NCBI GenBank assembly: GCA_004335835.1
Contig: RWJK01001168.1
Span: forward strand, 48,827 to 71,412
Length of the DNA: 22,586 nucleotides
Source of the DNA: Scenedesmus sp. ARA3
Lineage: Eukaryota > Chlorophyta > Chlorophyceae > Sphaeropleales > Scenedesmaceae
Reading direction: 5' to 3'
This document shows, piece by piece, positions 17,038-22,586 of the stretch; position 1 is the first letter of the stretch, and every line of letters starts with the position of its first letter. The position numbers were made by a program, and so were the translations under genes. The notes under the pieces are model-generated. The model saw nothing but the letters and a program-made list of their open reading frames with translations, was not told where the DNA came from and ran no database searches.

Positions 17038-17955
17038 ATGCGGCGCCCGCTAACCAAGGCTTCTACTGCAGGCAGGAGAGCAGCAGCACTGCGAGCAGCG
17101 CCTGTTGTTGAAGCTATAGATTTGCTCTCTGATGAGTCCGAGGACGAGTCTGAGGATGAAGAAGTAATAGAGCTGCTAGATTCAGATGACTATGAGGTCA
17201 TTGAAATCCTAGACAGCAGCGAAGAGGAGGAGAGCGACGAAGACGATGTGCAGATAGTGTGCTGCATCACACCAGCCAAGCAGCAGCCCCAGCAGCGCAG
17301 GCAGAGCTTGCGGCAGCAGAGCCTGCAGAAGCAGCGCAGCCAGCAGAAGCAGAAGCAGAAGCAGCAGCTGGGGCAGCAGCCGCCTCGCTTAGTTATCCAC
17401 ATGTACGTGGATGGCTCCTACAGGCCACGCTCAACAGCAAAGAACCCCTACTCCATGGCAGCTGGTGTGTACGCTGCAAACGGCCGCCTCAACATGTCTC
17501 GCATCCTGCAAGGAGGCAAGCCAGACAGCTGCAGGGCAGAGCTAGGCACCATATATGCAGCCATCCAGCACCTTGCCACAGCAGGCCTTGCAGGACTGCT
17601 GCCAAGCAAGCTGGCCCGCACAGCAGCAGGCGCACAGGCAGGGTGGCAGGGTCAGCAGCAGCAGCAGAGTGCGGCAACAGGACTAGTGCAGCAAGTTGCA
17701 GCAGAGGTGCACATACTCACTGACTGCCAGTCCTGCCTGGACATGATTGTGGTGCGGGACCGGGTGAAAGAGAAGTACGGTGCGCTGGTGCGGGCCATCA
17801 AGCGGCTGAAGTCATCGCTGCCTTTTGTGGTGCGCATCTTGAAGGTCAAGGGCCACAGCAAGGCACGAGATGTGCATGCGGTGGGCAATGATGCTGCGCA
17901 CCGGCTGGCGTACCGCTGCAGCGCGCATCAGCCAGTCTGCACGCTGCCTGTGTGA
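17038..17955 (+). CDS. RNase H type 1 protein with N-terminal tandem SUMO-interaction-like motifs, intronless
   Basis: A single 306-codon ORF from ATG 17038 to TGA 17953-17955. Residues 1-22 are basic. Residues 25-78 carry four hydrophobic cores flanked by acidic/Ser runs: AIDLLSDESEDES, EVIELLDSDD, EVIEILDSSEEEESDEDD and VQIV, the layout of tandem SUMO-interaction motifs. Residues 83-115 are a Gln/Lys/Arg linker. The RNase H fold runs about 118-292: MYVDGS (Asp125), SCRAELGTIYAAI (Glu168), ILTDCQS (Asp229), VKGHS (His273) and GNDAAHRLA (Asp285). All expected catalytic residues are present, so it should cleave RNA in RNA/DNA hybrids, probably in the nucleus. There is no hybrid-binding domain of the RNase H1 N-terminal type. 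A poly-Gln insert (205-210) sits in the domain. Being intronless in an intron-rich neighbourhood it could be a retrocopy or retroelement-derived domain, but no reverse transcriptase is nearby. An acceptor-like CTACTGCAG at about 17070 makes an upstream exon possible. Confidence 0.88.
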   Translation: MRRPLTKASTAGRRAAALRAAPVVEAIDLLSDESEDESEDEEVIELLDSDDYEVIEILDSSEEEESDEDDVQIVCCITPAKQQPQQRRQSLRQQSLQKQRSQQKQKQKQQLGQQPPRLVIHMYVDGSYRPRSTAKNPYSMAAGVYAANGRLNMSRILQGGKPDSCRAELGTIYAAIQHLATAGLAGLLPSKLARTAAGAQAGWQGQQQQQSAATGLVQQVAAEVHILTDCQSCLDMIVVRDRVKEKYGALVRAIKRLKSSLPFVVRILKVKGHSKARDVHAVGNDAAHRLAYRCSAHQPVCTLPV

Positions 17956-18400
17956 GCTGCATGGGCCTATCGGAGTGTGGGACGGCTGTGCAAGGTAGTG
18001 GTTTGTAAGATGAAGACGTGCGCATGCACTGGTGGCTCGTGACAGTGGAGTGCGCTTCAACAGCGCTGGCATCAGGGTTTGTGATAGGGTGGTGTGATGG
18101 CAGACCGTAGCGCAGGGTTTTTCGTCGAACAGGCATAGCAGAGTAGGGAGTAGTACCGCTGCAACGCGCACCAGCCGGTCTGCATGCTGCCTGCGTGAGC
18201 TGGTATGGTGCAGTAGATGTAGGAAGCACGTGTAAGGTAGTGGATTGTAGGATGGGTGCGCATGCACTGGTGTTAGCTGTTAATTTATGGTAGTGGTGCT
18301 TGCTTGAGCAGCACTGGCATGTGTGCGGATAGGCTGGCGCCGCTGCATATGCAGCACAGGCTGTTTAGTCATGCAGGCATAGCAGTTTTGGTGGTCATGT
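17911..18400 (+). repeat. 243-bp tandem duplication of the RNase H gene 3' end
   Basis: Positions 17911-17955 (the last 15 codons and stop) recur at 18154-18198 (offset 243). The copy reads YRCNAHQPVCMLPA and TGA, keeping frame and stop. The following sequence is also repeated in diverged form (GCATGCACTGGT near 18022 and 18259; an AGGCATAGCAG word near 18131 and 18374). Confidence 0.9.
18004..18008 (+). terminator. TGTAA poly(A) signal candidate of the RNase H gene
   Basis: TGTAA about 50 nt after the stop codon. A second TGTAA occurs in the duplicated unit at 18231-18235. Confidence 0.5.
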
Positions 18401-18439
18401 ATCATAGTGCAGGCCGGCCTTGGGGCTCGTGTGAGCTGC

Positions 18440-19518
18440 AGCAAAGAATGTGAGCGCAAATTACAAGGAGACCAGATAAGCGTGGAGCAGATTGTCAATT
18501 GTGAACAAGACAAGATAAGCAAAGGATGCTGAATTTTAGGTTTTAACCCAGTGGTCTTTGACATTGCTGCTGCAGGATATGGCCGCTTGTGTGCATTGCA
18601 GCAGGGGTTTGCAGCTACGGGAGTTCGGCATGCATGTAGATCCGGGCTTGCTGCTCACCTCATCACAAGCTGCATTCAGCAGCAGCACGTGCTGCTGGTC
18701 CTGCAAGTGTCTGGCACTCTTCAGCATGGCAATTTGCAGACGACGTCGGAGCCGGAAGTACTTTGACTGTGTCATGGCTCAAATGCCTATGTGTAGCTGC
18801 ATGGCAAGTTTATCATCTGATGGTCATGTGAGGGTGACCTGCAGCAAGAAATAGCTAACAGTGAGCGTCCGAGGTTGTTAGGCATGCTGGGTGTGGAAAC
18901 AAACTCATCCATCGAACAGGCCATGCCCTTCTTACTGAGCCTAGGAGGTGGTGTGCTGTGGAGTGGTGTTGGGTAGGTGTACGCTGCAACCAGCATGCCA
19001 TAGAGCTTGATGGTTTTGTACAGCTTGCATGCAGAGCAAGCGCAGTTCCATCTGCATGCCATTCAATGGCGAGTCGCTGACATCGCTGGTGCCTTGCTAT
19101 GCTTGTTGAAGCACCGCCTTGCCTTGATATGTTCCAAAGTGTGAGCCAGTTGTGACATGTTCTGTCTAGCGGTGCGGTGCCACTCTATGGTAGTGAAGCT
19201 TCTGTGCAGTTTGGCAAGCAGCAGAGCAGCAGCAGGTGTCTCACACCACCCCTGGGCGTGGTCACAGCACTGGCTGTTGTGTCGCCTGCGCAGCTGTAAC
19301 TATGAGCTGCTTGCATTCCTTTCCCTGATGACGCACACTATGCGTCAATGCCATGGCTTGTACCAGCGGCTATCCACTTGATTAAGATGATTGCAGTTCG
19401 ACTGCGCTGATGATGGCGGTCAGGTCGAGGCCAAGCACACTAGCGCTACTTGGTTTTGCAGCAGCAACTGCAAGCAATGCACAATGACAACAACTTCTCG
19501 TCAATTCAGCTGGCGTTG
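18440..19518. other. Convergent intergenic region, nothing recognised
   Basis: Lies between the 3' ends of the RNase H gene (plus) and the PPR-like gene (minus). Only short ORFs without family resemblance; no long repeats noted. Confidence 0.6.
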
Positions 19519-19523
19519 TTACA
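19519..19523 (-). terminator. TGTAA poly(A) signal candidate of the PPR-like gene
   Basis: TGTAA on the minus strand about 95 nt beyond the stop codon at 19616. Confidence 0.45.
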
Positions 19524-19615
19524 CAAGCTGAGTCAACCTGGCAGCCAGCGGCAGGTAGCAGACTGAGCGCCAAAGAAAGGTCCGCCTCAGCAGTCAGGCA
19601 ATGCAACACTACACT

Positions 19616-22586
19616 TCATGCAGCGCAGCAGCCATCCGCACAACCCACGCTATCCAAGCTTGCAGCTGCCTTCTGCATGCACTGCTGTAGCTGCTGCAGT
19701 GCCTCCTCTGGGCCGAGCCCAGGCCTTGCAGCCAGACGCACTATAGGGCCAGCACCACTGCCACCGCCCCTGCTGCTGCTGCTGTCTGCCTGTTGTGCAA
19801 GGGCATCCAGCTCATCTCCAAACACTGCATCCTCTCCACCAGCCAGCCGTGCGGCAATACCCTGCAGGCACAGCAGCATGTGCACCAGCAGATCACATCA
19901 GGGCAAAGTGCCACACGGTGTTGAGGGGCCGTGGAAACTGCAGGAGCATGGTATGGCTGCTGGGACGCAACTGGTGTCATGGCAGTGAGCTCGCGCGTCA
20001 TCAAGCACACCCAGTGACTACACTAAACACTGCTGGGTGTACACATTGTGCACCGTGTTTGCTGCCAACAGGATGCCAGGCTGACAGCTGTGCTGATGTG
20101 CAGAAAGTCGTGCTGTGTACGTATGTTAACGCACGGTCACAACACTGCTCTACTACACGCAGCGCAGTGGTATCCGCACCTCAAGGTCATCGTTTGCTGC
20201 CTGCAGCACTGCTGCTGCCAGCCCCGGGTGACTCAGCTGCCTGCCACCAGCAGCAGCCAGGCCATCAAGCAGCAGCGGCACCACAGCAGCATGCCCCGAT
20301 GCCAGCCAGGCAGCAGCCGCACCAGACAGCACTGCCTGCAGCGCCTCACTCCTGCTGCTGCTGCTGTTGCTGCTGCTGGGTGGCGCTGGCAGTGGCAGTT
20401 GGTGCCGCACTGCTGCCATGACAATGCTGGACACTGTCTTATACTGCCCAGCAGCAGCATACAGCTGAGCGAGCAGCGCATATGTCTGTGCATCAGGTGC
20501 AAGCGGCTGCTCGCTGCCCATGCTGCTGTTGATTCCTGCCTTCACTTGCAGCAGCTGCCTTGCATACACTGCCTCAGCAAGTGTGACAGCAGCTGCTGCA
20601 GCAGCTGCTGCAGCTTCCTCATCATCATCCCTGGCTGCTCTTGCCACATCTACTGCTGCTGCAAAGAAGCTGTTCAGGGCAGGCAGCGTCAGCAGAGGAG
20701 GCAGGTCTGCTGCTGACATTGAAACAGACACACCTGCAGGTGCTGCTGCTGCCGCTGAAGCTTGCCTAGGTCCTTTCTGCTGCTTGCGCCCAGCTGCTGC
20801 TGCTGTGGCTGCTGCCGGCTGCTGTGCCTGCCACTCTTCAAACTCCCGCAGCAGCAGCTGTGCTGTCTTCTCAACTCCCTTGCTGTGCACCAGCACAGCC
20901 GGCAGTGCAGCACGTGCAGCTGGCAGTGCAGCACGTGCAGCTGGCAAGTTGGGCAGCCAGGCCTGCTGCTGCCGCTGCTGGGACTTGCCTGGCTGCTTCT
21001 TACTGCTGCTGCTGCTGCTGCTGCTGCCACCAGCTGCAACAACACGCTCTGCTGTGTGGACAACAGCAAGACCTGCACACATGCAGCAGGGCAATCGGCC
21101 TGGGTAAGCCATCACCACATGCCAGCAGCTTTTCCCGTTCGCAAAGATCGGGATGCTGCCCCATGCATGTACTGTTGGTGATGATTGTCAGGTGGTCACC
21201 CAGTGCAGCAACCAGCAGGCTTTGATCAGACTATGCCAGCTCAACCACAGCAGCCGTGGCAGCCCAGGACAGCACGACACAGCAGACGATGAAAAGGCAC
21301 CAACGGTTGGGTCACATGGCAGGCAGCACCACGCCCACCTTCGTCCCAATCTCCTGCAGCAGCTGCTGCCACCAGGGCCAGGTCCAGCAGCAGGCTGCCT
21401 AGGCTGGGCTTGCCTACACGAGCAGCTTGGTACAGCGCCAGCCCCAGCACACCAACCGCAGATGCAGCTGGAAGCTGAGCCACTGGATCAAACTCTGGTG
21501 GCAGCGCTGCTGCAGGTTGGCTCCAGAACCAGGTGCTGAACAGTGCTGCTGCTGCCGCCTCATGTAACAGCTTGTCCACCCACACGCTGACAGCATCCTG
21601 CAGAGACTGCCTGTCCAGGTTGTCGTGCTGCAGCAGCTGCATGTAGCACAGCTCAGCAATGACCCGGCTCGTCTGCGGTGTGTCTAAAACTGCTGCTGTG
21701 CTGTCGCTGCTGCTGCTGCTGATGTCAGCTCCTGCTGCTGCCAGGTCATCAGCTGACACCAGGCCCAGTGCTGCAGCTGCTGCTGAGGGCTGCAGCTCAG
21801 GATGCTGCTTTGCAAGGGCATTGAGCAGAGACACAGCAACTGCTTGCGGTGTCACAGCGCCGGGTCCACTGCTGCTGTTGCATTCCACACACTGATGAGC
21901 TAGCTGCAGTGGACTCGGCAGGTCCAGCATCGCACTGCCGCCTGCACTGTGAGCCGCACTGCTGGCTGCATTGCAGTAGAGGCCAACCAGCTGCTCAAGC
22001 TGCTCTGCTTTCAGCAGCGCTGGCAGCGGCTGCTGCTCTCCATCGCTTGTCTGCAGCACATGCAGCAGCAGTGCCACTGCTGCAGGCTGTTTGCTGAGAA
22101 GCAGCCTGTCCAGTGCAGCCAGCAGCACTGCCTGCTGCTGCTCTGCACCTGCTGGCTGCTCTGACAGTAGCTGCACAACTGCTGCCAGCACATCTGGGCT
22201 CTGGTCTGCTGCCGCTGCCTCAACCACTGCTGCCACTGCAGCAGCTGCAGCATCGATCTCCAAGCCACCAGTATTCACAACACTCAGGATGCAGCGGGTC
22301 AGCTTTACAGCAGCTGCCAGCCTGCCATGCTCACTCAGCAGCTGCACCAGCTGACCTGCAGCCTGCCCCTGCACTGCTTGCTGCAGTGGCACCTGCTGCT
22401 GCTCCAGCAGAGTCAGTAGCTGCTCCGCAACGCCAGCAGCTGCAGCACCACCCAAGCTGCTGCTGGACGCACACAGCTGCTGCAGCGCCTGAGCTAAAAC
22501 ATCTGCTTCAGGCGGCTGCTGCTGCCACAAACTGACAAGGTGTGGCAGCAGTGCTGGGTCCTGCTGCTGCACCAGCTGCAGCGCTG
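19616..22586 (-). CDS. Large Ala/Gln/Leu-rich helical-repeat (PPR-like) protein, 5' partial, 3 exons visible
   Basis: Exons on the minus strand are 22586-21339 (open to the edge), 21072-20180 and 19861-19616. The donors GAAG/GTGGGC and GAG/GTGCGG and acceptors GTGTGCAG and GCCTGCAG join in phases 1 and 0, giving 794 visible residues to the stop. No start is visible: the codon at 22572 is GTG within an open frame. The sequence is an almost continuous series of short amphipathic helices (AEQLLTLLEQQQVPLQQAV, RLLLSKQPAAVALLLHVLQ, TSRVIAELCYMQLL). The best repeat is at 20494-20399, DAQTYALLAQLYAAAGQYK followed by TVSSIVMAAVRHQ, which fits the PPR consensus (helix, TY..L...Y...G, helix). Low-complexity Ser, Ala and Gln tracts interrupt it. 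PPR proteins bind organellar RNA; membership here rests on one good motif, so a TPR- or OPR-like solenoid is an alternative. Confidence 0.7.
20901..20942 (-). repeat. In-frame 21-bp tandem duplication in the PPR-like gene
   Basis: Two identical 21-bp units, 20901-20921 and 20922-20942, encode a repeated LPAARAA heptad in exon 2. Because it is a multiple of three it leaves the frame intact. Confidence 0.95.

Noticed and set aside
22570..22572. Start codon of the PPR-like gene
   Set aside because: The codon is GTG and the frame is open upstream to the window edge, so the real start is outside.

Overview
The window looks like nuclear DNA of a green alga (Chlorophyta). The evidence is the intron-rich genes with GT..AG introns of about 80-1455 nt, the abundant CAG/CTG microsatellites and poly-Ala/Gln/Ser runs, plastid-type N-termini, TGTAA (the usual chlorophyte poly(A) signal) after stop codons, and proteins of plant/algal families. 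A Sphaeropleales-like alga (Scenedesmus/Tetradesmus type) is a guess from overall style, not a demonstrated placement.

Layout: (1) 1-852, minus strand: 5' end of a gene for a secreted protein of unknown function, running off the left edge. (2) 853-3413: no gene recognised; contains a 20-bp tandem repeat. (3) 3459-9706, minus strand: a ten-exon gene of about 647 codons for a plastid, probably thylakoid, rhodanese-like membrane protein of the TROL/STR4/CAS type. Its rhodanese active-site Cys is replaced by Asp. All exon phases agree and the exon lengths sum to a multiple of three. (4) 9741-10803: divergent intergenic region. (5) 10804-13706, plus strand: a four-exon gene of 587 aa for a PLIP-like class-3 lipase-fold plastid protein that appears to lack the whole catalytic triad. 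(6) 13859-17037: no gene recognised, strongly G/T-rich. (7) 17038-17955, plus strand: an intronless RNase H type 1 protein with all catalytic acidic residues, preceded by tandem SUMO-interaction-like motifs. (8) 18440-19518: no gene recognised. (9) 19616-22586, minus strand: a three-exon, 5'-partial gene for a large Ala/Gln-rich helical-repeat (PPR-like) protein.

The most unusual signal is not a gene. In three unrelated genes, short tandem duplications (about 45-390 bp offsets) sit over exon ends, so splice sites or terminal codons are copied several times. The extreme case is intron 7 of the rhodanese gene. It holds ten degenerate copies of the first 50-80 nt of exon 8, nine of them with an intact 3' splice-site consensus, spaced in two unit lengths of about 122 and 146 bp. 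The same gene has duplicated pieces of exons 6, 7, 8 and 9 in its introns. The lipase-like gene has three copies of an exon-3 donor, two of the exon-4 acceptor and two of its stop-codon end. The RNase H gene has its last 15 codons, stop codon included, repeated 243 bp downstream.

Functionally, the rhodanese-like and lipase-like genes are divergent neighbours and both appear plastid-targeted. The other genes have no evident connection with them.
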